A program made the position numbers and the translations under genes. The notes under the pieces are model-generated. The model saw only the letters and a program-made list of their open reading frames with translations, ran no database searches and had not been told where the DNA came from. DNA of 64,000 nucleotides from Methanobacterium spitsbergense. Lineage in GTDB: Archaea > Methanobacteriota > Methanobacteria > Methanobacteriales > Methanobacteriaceae. Below are positions 39,612-49,206 of this stretch, in pieces; position 1 is the first letter of the stretch; each line of letters starts with the position of its first letter. Location of the stretch: NCBI RefSeq assembly GCF_019931065.1, contig NZ_JAIOUQ010000001.1:71648-135647 (forward strand), in the 5' to 3' direction.

Positions 39612-39891
39612 ATAAAACTATTTAATTTATTTTTTCTATTTTTCGTTTAAATACATGTTCACTATAATTGACAAGAATAAAATTTATTAATTATGGTAAA
39701 ATATATTTCTTATGTTGTATAATATTGTAATAGGGTGAAATAAGTTACATTTAATTTAACTAAAATAAATCATCCTAATTTTGTAAATAAATTGTTGAAA
39801 CTCAAATTATAAAATTAGAGACAATACTGTAAAAACAATGAAATTTTAGATATTGACTATCTAAAAATGAATTAAGGTTAGGAGGATTATT

Positions 39892-40845
39892 TTGTCTGAA
39901 ACCATCACTATTAAACCCAATAACAATGTTAATAATTTATTGAAATTTATCAAACTGGGAAAACCACAATTTGCTGTAGGATTGTTCTTTTATTTCAGTC
40001 TAGGTGCTTTACTTGGGGTTTTATTTAATGCTGAATTTGTTTTAAGCAAATTTATACTAGGATTTGCAATTATATTCTTATCAACATGGGCAGTTCACTA
40101 TCATAACGATTATTATGATTTTGTTTCAGATCATTTTGGCACTCCAACAGCCATTTCTGGTGGTAGTGGAGTTCTGGTTGAACATCCTGAATGGAGAAAT
40201 AAATCTAAAATAATGGGTATCACACTAATTGGATTGGCCATTGGCATTTCTGTACTTTTTACATTCTTATTTTCTTACCCAATAACTTTTATCCTCTTTG
40301 TTATTGTTGCAAATCTTATAGCATGGTTTTATGCGGCTCCACCATTTCAACTATCTTATCGTGGCCTAGGTGAATTTGGAAATACTGCAATCGGCCTTCT
40401 ATTTCCAGGTTTAGGTTACTTTGCATTAATTGGAACGTTAAACCTTCCTTTTTTTGTTTTTGCCATTCCCATGCTGTTTTTACAATTATTATTTACACTC
40501 AGCGTAGAAATTCCTGACATGGAAGGGGATATATTGGGGGGCAAAATGACATGGATTGCTTCCAAAGGTCGTGAATTTGGATTTAAAATCATTGCAATAT
40601 CCGGATTATTAGCAACTATCTCATTTCTAATACTGCCCTTCACAAATCTATTCCCTACAATAATCGATTTCCGTATAATAGCCCTTATATCATTAATTCC
40701 ATTGAGTTTAGGAATAATTGAACTAATAAAAAAGCCATTAGACAAACTCTCTGCCACAAAATACTGTATTTACAACCTAGCATCAATATTTGCAGCTGTA
40801 ATACTAATTAATCTCTATTTCATTTACCTAATAAAAATAATATAA
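39892..40845 (+). CDS. UbiA-family prenyltransferase
   Basis: 317 residues from a TTG with AGGAGG upstream. About nine membrane helices. The two Asp-rich motifs of the family are present: HNDYYDFVSD (~70) and EIPDMEGD (~206), which hold Mg2+ and the isoprenoid diphosphate. The family attaches prenyl chains to aromatic or lipid acceptors. In methanogens one member makes the ether lipid intermediate digeranylgeranylglyceryl phosphate; whether this one does is not evident. It is followed after 23 bp by a paralogue. Confidence 0.85.
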   Translation: MSETITIKPNNNVNNLLKFIKLGKPQFAVGLFFYFSLGALLGVLFNAEFVLSKFILGFAIIFLSTWAVHYHNDYYDFVSDHFGTPTAISGGSGVLVEHPEWRNKSKIMGITLIGLAIGISVLFTFLFSYPITFILFVIVANLIAWFYAAPPFQLSYRGLGEFGNTAIGLLFPGLGYFALIGTLNLPFFVFAIPMLFLQLLFTLSVEIPDMEGDILGGKMTWIASKGREFGFKIIAISGLLATISFLILPFTNLFPTIIDFRIIALISLIPLSLGIIELIKKPLDKLSATKYCIYNLASIFAAVILINLYFIYLIKII

Positions 40846-40868
40846 TACCTCCATTATTGGGAAATACT

Positions 40869-41792
40869 ATGGAATATAATCTTAACACATTATCTAAAAT
40901 TATTAAACTTGGAAGGTTCAAATATCTACTTGGAGACTTCCTTTTATTCACAATGGGAGCATTACTAGCTATTTTGCTTAATGCCGAATTTGTATTAAGC
41001 AAGTTTGTACTAGGATATGCCATATTATTTACAGCCCATCTATCTGTACATTACAGTAATGACTATTTTGATTCCAATGTAGATCAACACACTTCACCTA
41101 CAGTAATTTCAGGCGGTAGTGGGATCCTAGTTGATAACCCCGAATTAAAAGAGTTTGCAAAATGGTTTTCAATAATTATAATGAGCATATCAATTATTCT
41201 TACAGCGGTTTTTACTGTTATATTCAAGTATCCCATAACATTTTTCTTATTCTTATTATTTGGAAACATGTTAGCGTGGTTTTACACTGCCCCTCCTATC
41301 AAATTATCTTATAGAAGGTTAGGAGAAGTTGCAAATATTATAGCGGTTGTTATATTCCTTGGAACTGGTTACTTTGCTTTACAACGAACATTAGATCTAT
41401 CTTTCTTTTTATTTTCAATTCCCATTATTTTTTTAAATTTGGTGTTTATAGTTAGCTTTCAAATTCCTGATATGGAAGGAGACAAATTAGGAGGTAAAAT
41501 TACATGGATTGTTCTCAAGGGTCGTGAATTTGGATTCAAAATCATTGCTATTTCAGGATTATTAGCAACAATTTCATTTTTGATCTTACCATTCACGAAT
41601 ATGTTTCCATTGAGAATAGATTTCCATGTACTAGCATTGATCTCACTCATATCTCTATCGTTGGGAATTATTGGAATGATAAAAAGACCGGTTAATAGGG
41701 AATCAGCAACAAAATTAGCTATTATTAATGTAGCAGCTCTTTTTATTATTTCAATACTAATAGATCTATATTTCATTAAACTTATTCATTAA
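40869..41792 (+). CDS. UbiA-family prenyltransferase, tandem paralogue
   Basis: 307 residues from the ATG at 40869; an in-frame TTG lies 12 bp earlier. Motif one is SNDYFDSNVDQ and motif two is QIPDMEGDKLGGK. It shares long near-identical blocks with the preceding gene (LNAEFVLSKFVLGYA, GREFGFKIIAISGLLATISFLILPFTN), so the pair arose by recent tandem duplication. Note that motif one lacks the spacing seen in the neighbour (DSNVD against DFVSD), which may affect activity or acceptor choice. Confidence 0.83.
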   Translation: MEYNLNTLSKIIKLGRFKYLLGDFLLFTMGALLAILLNAEFVLSKFVLGYAILFTAHLSVHYSNDYFDSNVDQHTSPTVISGGSGILVDNPELKEFAKWFSIIIMSISIILTAVFTVIFKYPITFFLFLLFGNMLAWFYTAPPIKLSYRRLGEVANIIAVVIFLGTGYFALQRTLDLSFFLFSIPIIFLNLVFIVSFQIPDMEGDKLGGKITWIVLKGREFGFKIIAISGLLATISFLILPFTNMFPLRIDFHVLALISLISLSLGIIGMIKRPVNRESATKLAIINVAALFIISILIDLYFIKLIH

Positions 41793-41952
41793 AATATAAA
41801 TTATTATAAAATATAAGTGGATTATTGGGATTCTTTAAAGTTAGAACTCTTATGGGTAATAATTACGATTACTAATTAAATTGTTATTTTAAAATGTCTA
41901 ATAATCTATAGCAACAGATGCAGAACTAGCTAATTCTTAATTTGAATGTTTA

Positions 41953-42108
41953 CTAATTTTTCTTAGAATCTGATATTAAGAGTATTCCTACAACCAATGA
42001 TATAATTCCACCAGGAATAACTATAGAATATAAAAAACTACTGATTAAAATAATCACACCTAATATGCAAAATATAATTCCTAATCCTAACTTCTGCTTA
42101 TTCCTCAT
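41953..42108 (-). CDS. Small two-helix membrane protein, 51 residues
   Basis: An open frame from ATG at 42108 to TAG. A basic start (MRNKQK), two hydrophobic helices with Gly (LGLGIIFCILGVIIL and GGIISLVVGILLIS) and a SDSKKN end. The composition is that of a real small membrane protein. The ribosome-binding site is weak. Family not recognised. Confidence 0.5.
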   Translation of the reverse strand: MRNKQKLGLGIIFCILGVIILISSFLYSIVIPGGIISLVVGILLISDSKKN

Positions 42109-42275
42109 AATAATCAACAAGATGACAGGATATTTAATCTCATAGAAAGTTGTAGGACTTCAAGAATTCTATAAGAAAGAAATTTGAAAAATACATTAAG
42201 TACAATCCCTGTTTTATCTATTATTTTTTTAATCAGACAAATACTTAAAATTTTTGAAGATGTTTATTTTAAAGT

Positions 42276-42372
42276 AGGAGGGTAAAGGGCAGGAAATAAA
42301 TTTAATAAATTTAATAAAATATTTTACTGAGGATGTGTCTGTAAATCACCGAATAGTCCTGCCCTCTATTCT
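42276..42372. other. GC-rich inverted repeat in AT-rich spacer: ncRNA or MITE-like remnant
   Basis: AGGGCAGGA (42286-42294) and TCCTGCCCT (42357-42365) form a perfect 9-bp inverted repeat, outer bases adding A-T pairs, around about 60 bp that include GAGGATGTG and 'gtaaatcaccgaatag'. It stands out strongly from a spacer of about 80% A+T. It could be a small structured RNA, or the fused ends of a deleted insertion sequence. Nothing decides between them. Confidence 0.5.
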
Positions 42373-42561
42373 TGTTATTGAATAATTTTACTAAAATAAA
42401 AAATAAAAATGATTCACAAGTTAATTTCATCCCTATTAGTCTGAAAAGATACGGTATCAAATTAAAACTTTAAAAAAAAAATAGAAAGAAAAAATAAGTT
42501 ATCTTTCTTGCTTTAATTCGTCTGGGATTGGTAAAATATTTTAATATTCACATTAATAGGT

Positions 42562-43023
42562 TTACAAACCAAAACCTACTGTCAGCAGCATATAAAGAGC
42601 CCAAACCAATATAACTGTAAGAATTACCAATTCCTTCCATGCTCTTCCAGGACTTGCTTCTATTGCATAAGACATCATTTTTATAGGCGATATTGGTGGT
42701 TCTGGTGATTCTTCTGTTTTTAATGGCTTTGAAAAACTGTGGAAATACAGTTGAATAAGTAACATTCCAACAAATAGTCCAGTAGTGAAGCTGATATACT
42801 GCATTCCTCCAGATACAAACAGGAGGCCCAGTAAAATTAAAGCCATAACTAGAAGAAATATATCCTGTACTTGGGTTGCACTAGTTTTCCCATTGTAAGA
42901 TGAATCAAGCAATTTACGCCTTCTTTCGTACTTTATAAAAAAGAAAACGTAAAATTTGATTAACGAGTACATAACGAAGAATATTAACAGTATCTTTAGA
43001 CCAAACAATGCATAATCTGCCAT
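42562..43023 (-). CDS. Membrane protein divergent from TetR regulator
   Basis: 153 residues with four hydrophobic helices and a basic cytoplasmic loop (KYERRRKLLDSSYNGKTS). GGAAGG precedes the ATG. No transporter family recognised. It is transcribed divergently from a TetR gene across 116 bp that hold two matching operator half-sites, so it is probably the regulator's target. Confidence 0.65.
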   Translation of the reverse strand: MADYALFGLKILLIFFVMYSLIKFYVFFFIKYERRRKLLDSSYNGKTSATQVQDIFLLVMALILLGLLFVSGGMQYISFTTGLFVGMLLIQLYFHSFSKPLKTEESPEPPISPIKMMSYAIEASPGRAWKELVILTVILVWALYMLLTVGFGL

Positions 43024-43049
43024 TTTTTCCTTCCTTTTGAATAAAATAA

Positions 43050-43132
43050 TTATTGACCGATAGTCATTTAATATGTATTAATGGTTAATAAATTTAATGG
43101 AGATACTTTTAAATATATTATCGTTCAATAAG
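43050..43132. promoter_or_regulatory. Inverted operator pair between TetR gene and its divergent target
   Basis: TTATTGACCGATAGT at 43050-43064 recurs as its near-exact reverse complement at 43117-43132 (CTTATTGAACGATAAT read on the minus strand). Each copy lies close to one start codon, and a TATA-like 'tttaaatatatta' (43109-43120) abuts the second. The layout fits repression of both genes by the TetR product. Confidence 0.6.
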
Positions 43133-43139
43133 TGATACA

Positions 43140-43712
43140 ATGACAAGAGTTGTACCTGATTATAAGGAAATAGCTAGATCTAATATTTTACAGGCTTCCA
43201 TAAAAGTTTTCTCTAAAAAAGGATTTCATGGAGCCACAATGAATGAGATCGCCAAGGAAGTAGGTGTTAGCAAGGGAACATTATACACATACTTCAAAAG
43301 TAAAGAAGATATACTAAACGAAATATGGGTATTGTCAAGTCAAAATATTTTAGATCTGAAAAATACCTATAAAGGACGAGATTTCATAGAGGTATTGGAA
43401 GAATTATATGCTATGATGGTTGAATCAACAGGATTGCAGTTATCCTTTGAAGTGATATTAATATCACAGCAAAACGAAAAGATCAAAAAAATCAATCAGA
43501 AATCATACAAATCAAAATTGGAATCATTAAAGATATTCATACAGGATCAACAGGATAATGGCAGTGTTAGAAAGGATTTAGATGCTGATTTATTGGCTCA
43601 GATTTTAACTGGTTTATACACAGATGTTGCAGCACAGCTATTAATTGGACTTGATAATGAGGAAGTACATGAAAAATGGATAAAATCAGTAAAAGCCATA
43701 TTAAAACAATAA
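43140..43712 (+). CDS. TetR-family transcription regulator
   Basis: 190 residues. The N-terminal helix-turn-helix is classic: ILQASIKVFSKKGFHGATMNEIAKEVGVSKGTLYTYFKSKEDILNEIW (about 12-60). The C-terminal helical ligand-binding part is variable, and the ligand is unknown. Autoregulation through the operator pair upstream is likely, together with control of the divergent membrane protein. Confidence 0.93.
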   Translation: MTRVVPDYKEIARSNILQASIKVFSKKGFHGATMNEIAKEVGVSKGTLYTYFKSKEDILNEIWVLSSQNILDLKNTYKGRDFIEVLEELYAMMVESTGLQLSFEVILISQQNEKIKKINQKSYKSKLESLKIFIQDQQDNGSVRKDLDADLLAQILTGLYTDVAAQLLIGLDNEEVHEKWIKSVKAILKQ

Positions 43713-43922
43713 ATGTACATTTTATACAATAATCCAATCTTTCTTGAAATTTAAAATCAAAATACATAATAAGCCAGAAATTGAACACAGTTCATAGATA
43801 TTTGATTATTATCATATTACAAACTCAAAAGGATACACTCCGTAGACCAACATAGTTACCCAAATATTCAGTTATATCCATGAACCTATAATTTAACAGT
43901 CACAAAAAACAATTATTATAAT

Positions 43923-44099
43923 ATGAAGTTAACAAAAATTGAAGGTAAAATAATTCAAGAATGCGATTTTGGAAATGATACCGCTAAAATTGTATTCACA
44001 GATGGAACAATACTAGAATTTGAAATGTGCTTAGAAGGAGATCCTCCACTAATTAATGTTTTTCTAACTAAGCCCGGAGAAGAACGTAAACTTTATTAA
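43923..44099 (+). CDS. Small protein, 58 residues
   Basis: ATG to TAA, soluble and beta-rich: KLTKIEGKIIQECDFGNDTAKIVFTDGTILEFEMCLEGDPP. The clear alternation and balanced composition argue for a real gene although no ribosome-binding site is obvious. Family not recognised. Confidence 0.5.
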   Translation: MKLTKIEGKIIQECDFGNDTAKIVFTDGTILEFEMCLEGDPPLINVFLTKPGEERKLY

Positions 44100-44542
44100 T
44101 CAATTTTTAAGAAACTCTTTATAAAATTGTTAGAATTCCATAATATTTATTTTATAAGGCTCCTATTAATTTTAATTGGAAAAATACTTGTCTATAATAA
44201 TTATAATCAAATATATTACTCAGAATGGGGATTAAAATGATGATAACCCCACTTATTATCTTACTTGAATAAAGTATTGAAAATTATAAATTGTATCTTT
44301 TTTTAGGGAAATCATATCATTTAGGTTCCAGTATTACCTAATTAATTTATTTCAAATATGCCTAATTTTGATGTCTGTCCATGTTAACTCCATATCAACA
44401 CCAAATAACAATTTGTTTGGAAACATTTATTTAATTAAAATGTAATAGATGATTTTATAACGATGAATATTCTCTTTAATCAAATTTCCATGGAATATTC
44501 AACAAAACTTCAATCAGATTGAGATATAAATGGGTGTGAAAG
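44100..44542. other. Intergenic, no feature seen
   Basis: About 440 bp, AT-rich. No ORF, hairpin or repeat stands out. It carries the promoter of the 44543 gene. Confidence 0.4.
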
Positions 44543-45145
44543 ATGAACAAAAAGATTTCAATATTGATTATTTTAGTAGCAATAATTGGTATTTATGGAT
44601 TGTTTTATGTAGCAGTAACAAATGTTCTAATGCCAATGGAACTAGATAGTTTTAAAAATGATTTAAATGGAATGCCTCAACTTCCAGTAAATAATAATTC
44701 TACCATTAGTGATCTAGAAAATTCTGCGGATATTATTGAAAATAACCCTTCATTGAAGTATATGTCTCAGAGCCAAAGATCCGAAATGGCTAATCAAATG
44801 CGACATCTTAATTCTCCACCAATTGGATTTTTAAATCAAAATTTTACCGATTATAATAATTTTTATGCGGGTAGTGTTTTAGCATATAAACTAATAGGAA
44901 AAGGAACTCTTGCTAATGAAATAAGTAATCTATCGAGTATCACTAATAACCTAACGTCTTTAACAAACGAATCAACAGCTATAAATCAAAAAACTGCCAA
45001 TGACTTTGAAAATGGAGACGATAAAGCATATGCTGAAGATTTGAGAAGTAGTGTCAATAATCTGAAACAATATAACAAGGTAATGGAAGAGTTAAAAACC
45101 CAACTACAAAAAATAATAAACCAATTAGCGGATAAAAAAACATGA
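44543..45145 (+). CDS. Membrane-anchored helical protein, unknown function
   Basis: 200 residues with GGTG upstream. One N-terminal membrane helix (about 5-30), then an Asn/Ser-rich extracellular or periplasm-side region with a C-terminal coiled coil (NNLKQYNKVMEELKTQLQKIINQL). No family recognised. Its overall plan is like that of the 5586 product. Confidence 0.6.
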   Translation: MNKKISILIILVAIIGIYGLFYVAVTNVLMPMELDSFKNDLNGMPQLPVNNNSTISDLENSADIIENNPSLKYMSQSQRSEMANQMRHLNSPPIGFLNQNFTDYNNFYAGSVLAYKLIGKGTLANEISNLSSITNNLTSLTNESTAINQKTANDFENGDDKAYAEDLRSSVNNLKQYNKVMEELKTQLQKIINQLADKKT

Positions 45146-45308
45146 AATGGAACCTAATATATGCTCTGTTTATTAACCTTAGTGCATATATTCGGTAATT
45201 CATATGACAAAGCTTTATGATGTTAATTAACTTTTTTTTTATCAAATTACCTTAATAAAAATAGTAAATATTAAATCATAGTTTCAATTAACTTAATTTT
45301 GAAGCAAA

Positions 45309-45479
45309 ATGGCTGAAAATATCAAATGTCCCCGTTGCGGATTTAAAGGTCAAATGAATAGATTTGTTCGTCCTTTAAGTTCCAAAGATGAAAATTCAGA
45401 ACCAAAGCAGAGTAACTATAGGACTATTCTTGTTACAGAGAGTTATTGTCCAAAATGTAAAAAGTGGTTTAAACTTTAA
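45309..45479 (+). CDS. Small zinc-ribbon protein, 56 residues
   Basis: ATG to TAA. Two knuckles, CPRC at 7-10 and CPKC at 47-50, with a basic spacer, make a single zinc ribbon. Cytosolic; may bind nucleic acid or a protein partner. No close family named. The intact four-Cys pattern supports a real gene. Confidence 0.65.
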   Translation: MAENIKCPRCGFKGQMNRFVRPLSSKDENSEPKQSNYRTILVTESYCPKCKKWFKL

Positions 45480-46019
45480 TTTTGTGATAAATCTAAAATT
45501 TATTTCTTATTTTCTGTGTCCGCAACCAGTCTCTATTTATATCTGGCCCATTTGGTAATTGGGAGGTATGATGAGAAGTCTTTTATAATTTTATTCCAAA
45601 CATTTATGGTAGTACTCTAATCTGTGAATCTTTAGTTAATATTAATCTATCCTGGGTTTTTAGGATAGAATAATAGTTGATTTCTGTTAATATGGTTATT
45701 TCTCCTTGAAAAATTTAAAAACCCTTGCTCATAGTAACGAATAATTAATTTTTAATGTATTTTGGTATTTTCTACTATAACCTCTTTTATAATCATATAA
45801 TTTGATTATTAGTATTATATATTTGTGCTTTGTAAATATAATTAGAATAACAAATAATTGGATATAACTAAATTTTTTTTTAACAATACCTTAAATTAAA
45901 TTAAATGGGCTTAATAGGATGTATCCCTGTAATAAACTGTTTGATAACCTAATAAATAAAAAGACTTAATAATCACAAATTATAATTGGAAAATATAAAC
46001 ATCAATTAGGAGGATATGA
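45480..46019. other. Intergenic, no feature seen
   Basis: About 540 bp of AT-rich sequence. No gene, hairpin or repeat found; it ends in the AGGAGG site of the TPR gene. Confidence 0.4.
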
Positions 46020-47066
46020 ATGAATAAAAACTTTGCCATAATAATGTATTTTCTTGTGGGGTTTTATCTCATAGTTATACCATTTTGGCCGGTTTGGGAG
46101 GGTTTGAACCCTTCAAATTTATCATTGTTAGCTTTAGGAGTTTTCGCAATAATGGGTGGTGTAATTGTATTATATGATAAATACACTTTCTCTTTAAAAC
46201 TTTACAAACTGATTTTAGCATTATTATCTCTAATTGAAGGAATTTTAATAATTGATATTTTTATTAACTCCTTTACCCACAATGACTTTATAATTTATAT
46301 TATTTTAATGTTAACAGGATTATTAACCATCATATTCATCATAGCTATAATTTACTTCCTTGTTAATAAAAGAGAAATATCCAAAATTCAAAGAGGTTTC
46401 GAACTCATTGATCAGAGTAAATATCAAGAGGCATGTGATTACTTTGATAAATATGTAAAATCGGATCCTGAAAATCCGCTGGCATGGTCTGGTAAAGCTG
46501 TAGCACTTTTAAAACTTAATAAATATGAAGAAGCTTTAGAATGTTCAAATATTGCTTTAGATATAAAATTAAGCCTTAATAAATTTCTGGTTAAAAAGAC
46601 AATTAACGTTATCCAACTTAGCAGTAAAGGCCTAGCTCTTGCTGGGCTTAAAAGATATGATGAAGCTTTAGATTATTTTGATAAGGTTTTAAAAATGAAT
46701 CCAAAGTACTTAGTTGCATTGAACGCTAGAGCATGTGTTCTTGCAAAACTCAAAAATTATGATGAAGCTTTAAAAATAATTAATAAAGCTCAGAAACTGA
46801 GTCCAAAAAATGCATATATACTTGATACTAAAGCATATATATTAAGCGGATTAGGAAAATCAGACGAAGCACTCCAATATTATCAAAAAGCAATTGATAT
46901 AAATCCACACAATGAAGAAATACATTATAATAAAGGTAAAACCCATAAAAAACTTCAACAATATAATGCTGCTTTGGATTGTTTTGATGAATCATTAAAT
47001 ATAAATCCAAATTTTGAAGATGCAGTGAAAGCTAAAAATGTAGTTATGAAGTTGATAGAGAAGTGA
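46020..47066 (+). CDS. Membrane-anchored TPR protein
   Basis: 348 residues with AGGAGG upstream. Four hydrophobic helices (about 5-120) anchor the protein, and six or so TPR units fill residues 125-345: CDYFDKYVKSDPENPLAWSGKAVALLKLNKYEEALE, YDEALDYFDKVLKMNPKYLVAL, SDEALQYYQKAIDINPHNEE. The repeats likely face the cytosol and bind proteins at the membrane. The TPR fragment at the left edge is similar in repeat type. Confidence 0.85.
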   Translation: MNKNFAIIMYFLVGFYLIVIPFWPVWEGLNPSNLSLLALGVFAIMGGVIVLYDKYTFSLKLYKLILALLSLIEGILIIDIFINSFTHNDFIIYIILMLTGLLTIIFIIAIIYFLVNKREISKIQRGFELIDQSKYQEACDYFDKYVKSDPENPLAWSGKAVALLKLNKYEEALECSNIALDIKLSLNKFLVKKTINVIQLSSKGLALAGLKRYDEALDYFDKVLKMNPKYLVALNARACVLAKLKNYDEALKIINKAQKLSPKNAYILDTKAYILSGLGKSDEALQYYQKAIDINPHNEEIHYNKGKTHKKLQQYNAALDCFDESLNINPNFEDAVKAKNVVMKLIEK

Positions 47067-47127
47067 GAATTTTTTGAACTTATTATTAAATTTTAAATTG
47101 AAGAGGGGTGTATTAATTTATTCAGTT

Positions 47128-47634
47128 TTACAGAAGATCATCAAAAGCCATAGAATATTTAAGTACACCATTTACTCTACAAAGAGCATCTGTTACTAGT
47201 TCATATACCATGAAGACATCTTCAGGAACTTCAAATGGGTGTTGGATGCCATTTTGTTCTGCTGGTTTAAATCCAAAACGAGGATAGAATTCAGGATGTC
47301 CAACTAGTATTATAATTGAATGTCCCTGATTTCTGCATTCAACAATCCCTTTTTCAACGAGTTTAGATCCTATACCCTGATTTTGATATTCGGGTAGAAC
47401 AGCAATGGGTGCAAGTATAAGTGCGGGAAATGATTCCTTATCATTTTCAATGGTTAATGGGCTGAAAAGTATATGGCCAACCACTTTATCCTCAACAGTT
47501 GCAACCATTGAAATAACATCCATAGAATTTCTGATTCTTTCAACGAGAGTTGCTTCAACATCACTCGGGAATGCTTTGAGATTCACTTCCCTGATTGTAG
47601 AATGGTCATCTGTTTTTTCCATGCGGATAATCAT
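47128..47634 (-). CDS. GNAT-family N-acetyltransferase (YhbS-like)
   Basis: 168 residues with GAGGTATAA upstream. The acetyl-CoA loop is LAPIAVLPEYQNQGIGSKLVEKGI (Q-x2-G-x-G), then IIILVGHPEFYPRFGFKPA, a motif typical of YhbS-type enzymes. It transfers an acetyl group to an amine acceptor that is not known. Cytosolic, single gene. Confidence 0.92.
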   Translation of the reverse strand: MIIRMEKTDDHSTIREVNLKAFPSDVEATLVERIRNSMDVISMVATVEDKVVGHILFSPLTIENDKESFPALILAPIAVLPEYQNQGIGSKLVEKGIVECRNQGHSIIILVGHPEFYPRFGFKPAEQNGIQHPFEVPEDVFMVYELVTDALCRVNGVLKYSMAFDDLL

Positions 47635-47800
47635 TAAATTATACCTCTTGATTTTATTGATAATTTACACACGTTACATTGGATTATACCATTAAATAAA
47701 TCTTTATAATCTATTTTATATATGAAAATTTAGATATAACTGTATATAATATTATATACGTTACTAAACTTTAAGAATATATCAAATTAGAAGGTTAATA

Positions 47801-48068
47801 ATGAAAAGATATCATTCCGTTATTGCAATAATATTTGGCATTGTTTCAGTGTCATTTTAGGATTTATTTTACCAATCATCTTAACATTTTTTAGCTGGAT
47901 TTCGGATGGATTCACACCAATATCTATCTCAAACAAATAAAAACACCGGTAGATATACTTGATAATTACTTAAACATGGGAATTTTCATATTATTCATAT
48001 TTCTTTACGGTAGGGCTTATCTTCGCAGATATAAAGCTGTTAAATTACCTTGGAAAGATGAATGGTAA
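47801..48068 (+). pseudogene. Small membrane protein, broken by frameshifts
   Basis: ATG opens MKRYHSVIAIIFGIVSVS and stops; the next frame gives ILGFILPIILTFFSWISDGFTP, and a third gives TPVDILDNYLNMGIFILFIFLYGRAYLRRYKAVKLPWKDEW to a stop. The pieces join into a plausible two-helix protein of about 88 residues with at least two indels. Confidence 0.7.
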
Positions 48069-48098
48069 TCTAACAATTTATTTCCAGTGCACCGGAGT

Positions 48099-48563
48099 TT
48101 ATTCTTTTACACCTATATAAATCTCAACTTCCGAATTTTCTAAGTCGTTATATTTGTCTCCATAAACTTCGAAATCTGTTACATAAGATCTTTTTACATC
48201 AATTTCAGGACTCCATATATATTGCCACACCTCAACTATTTTGTCTGGCATTTTCCCTTTTGCAGTGAATATTTCATATTTTGCTGAGGAAATTGATTTT
48301 CCTATCATACCATCTGGAATATCACTTAAAGAATTCACTGCACATCCAAGAATGTAAGTATAGGGCTTTGTAAAATTTCCTTCATAATTAGTATAAATCG
48401 CCAAAACATTATTATCTAGCCTATTTGGAATATTCTTTTTTATATCCTTTGTATAAAATTTCTCCCATAAACTTGGGATATCTTCCATTGCTTGTTCATT
48501 TGATGTCCTTATCTCTATCCCTATGACTTGAAATGGTTTTTTGGAATTGGTTTTTTGATTCAT
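48099..48563 (-). CDS. GyrI-like/effector-binding domain protein
   Basis: 154 residues from the ATG at 48563, 7 bases after GAGGAG. The pattern FQVIGIEIRTSNEQAMEDIPSLWEKFY...VLAIYTNYEGNFTKPYTYILGCAVNSLSDIPDGM...FTAKGKMPDKIVEVWQYIWS is that of the GyrI-like small-molecule binding fold found alone or as the C-terminus of AraC/MerR regulators. Standing alone it may bind a ligand or partner. No DNA-binding part here. Confidence 0.85.
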   Translation of the reverse strand: MNQKTNSKKPFQVIGIEIRTSNEQAMEDIPSLWEKFYTKDIKKNIPNRLDNNVLAIYTNYEGNFTKPYTYILGCAVNSLSDIPDGMIGKSISSAKYEIFTAKGKMPDKIVEVWQYIWSPEIDVKRSYVTDFEVYGDKYNDLENSEVEIYIGVKE

Positions 48564-48748
48564 AAATTTACTCCTCAACTTAAATTATTAATTAAATCTT
48601 TAAATATTCTATTTTATATTATGTTTCTGTAATTCCACATATTCAAATATAACTCCTTCAACACATTTTTTCAATCATATTTTTATCTTTAGTCAGGTTT
48701 TTTGTAAAAAAAGGATATAAATAGAATAAATATTGTCTATAAACTAAT

Positions 48749-49045
48749 TTACCAACCCTTTGACATGAATTTTTTAACCATATTCTCCACCGATACAACC
48801 TCATCTTCGGATGGAATGTTAAGTTGGAATGGATATTCTTCTTCACTGAATCTTTCAAGAAGTATAATACCCTCATTTGTATCTGATGTTACTTCAAAAC
48901 GTTTTAATTCTCCTAAAGGGATGTTTTCAAGCATGCTTAACATTTGCTCTTTGGTTTTCTTATCCAATCCTTTGATAAAAAATTTCATTATGGCCATATT
49001 AGATTCCAAGGAATACCCAAACTCCAATATTTTCACTTCAACCAT
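48749..49045 (-). CDS. Hypothetical protein, 98 residues
   Basis: The ATG at 49045 is chosen for the GAGGTG upstream. Opens VEVKILEFGYSLESNMAIMKFFIKGL and is rich in Glu/Lys. No membrane segment or known motif. Cytosolic protein of unknown function; it faces away from the VOC gene at 49207. Confidence 0.55.
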   Translation of the reverse strand: MVEVKILEFGYSLESNMAIMKFFIKGLDKKTKEQMLSMLENIPLGELKRFEVTSDTNEGIILLERFSEEEYPFQLNIPSEDEVVSVENMVKKFMSKGW

Positions 49046-49206
49046 TATTAACACCTCTTTCTACCAAATCAGCTTTGAATATAGATAAGTTTCTTATATT
49101 GGATATAAGGATTTATGATATAAACTAATTTTGATAATGGGAAAAAATTACCAAATGGGAAAATTAATTATTAATGATAAACCCAGTATTCATACGGTGA
49201 TATAAT

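Noticed and set aside
42276..42372. Box C/D sRNA
   Set aside because: No paired C and D boxes with correct spacing; the long 9-bp closing stem does not fit the class.
46095..46120. GGGTTTGAACCC-like sequence resembling a tRNA T arm
   Set aside because: It lies inside the TPR gene and no acceptor, D or anticodon stem surrounds it.
48658..48876. 72-codon minus-strand ORF
   Set aside because: It overlaps the better-supported 48749-49045 gene in another frame and has no ribosome-binding site.
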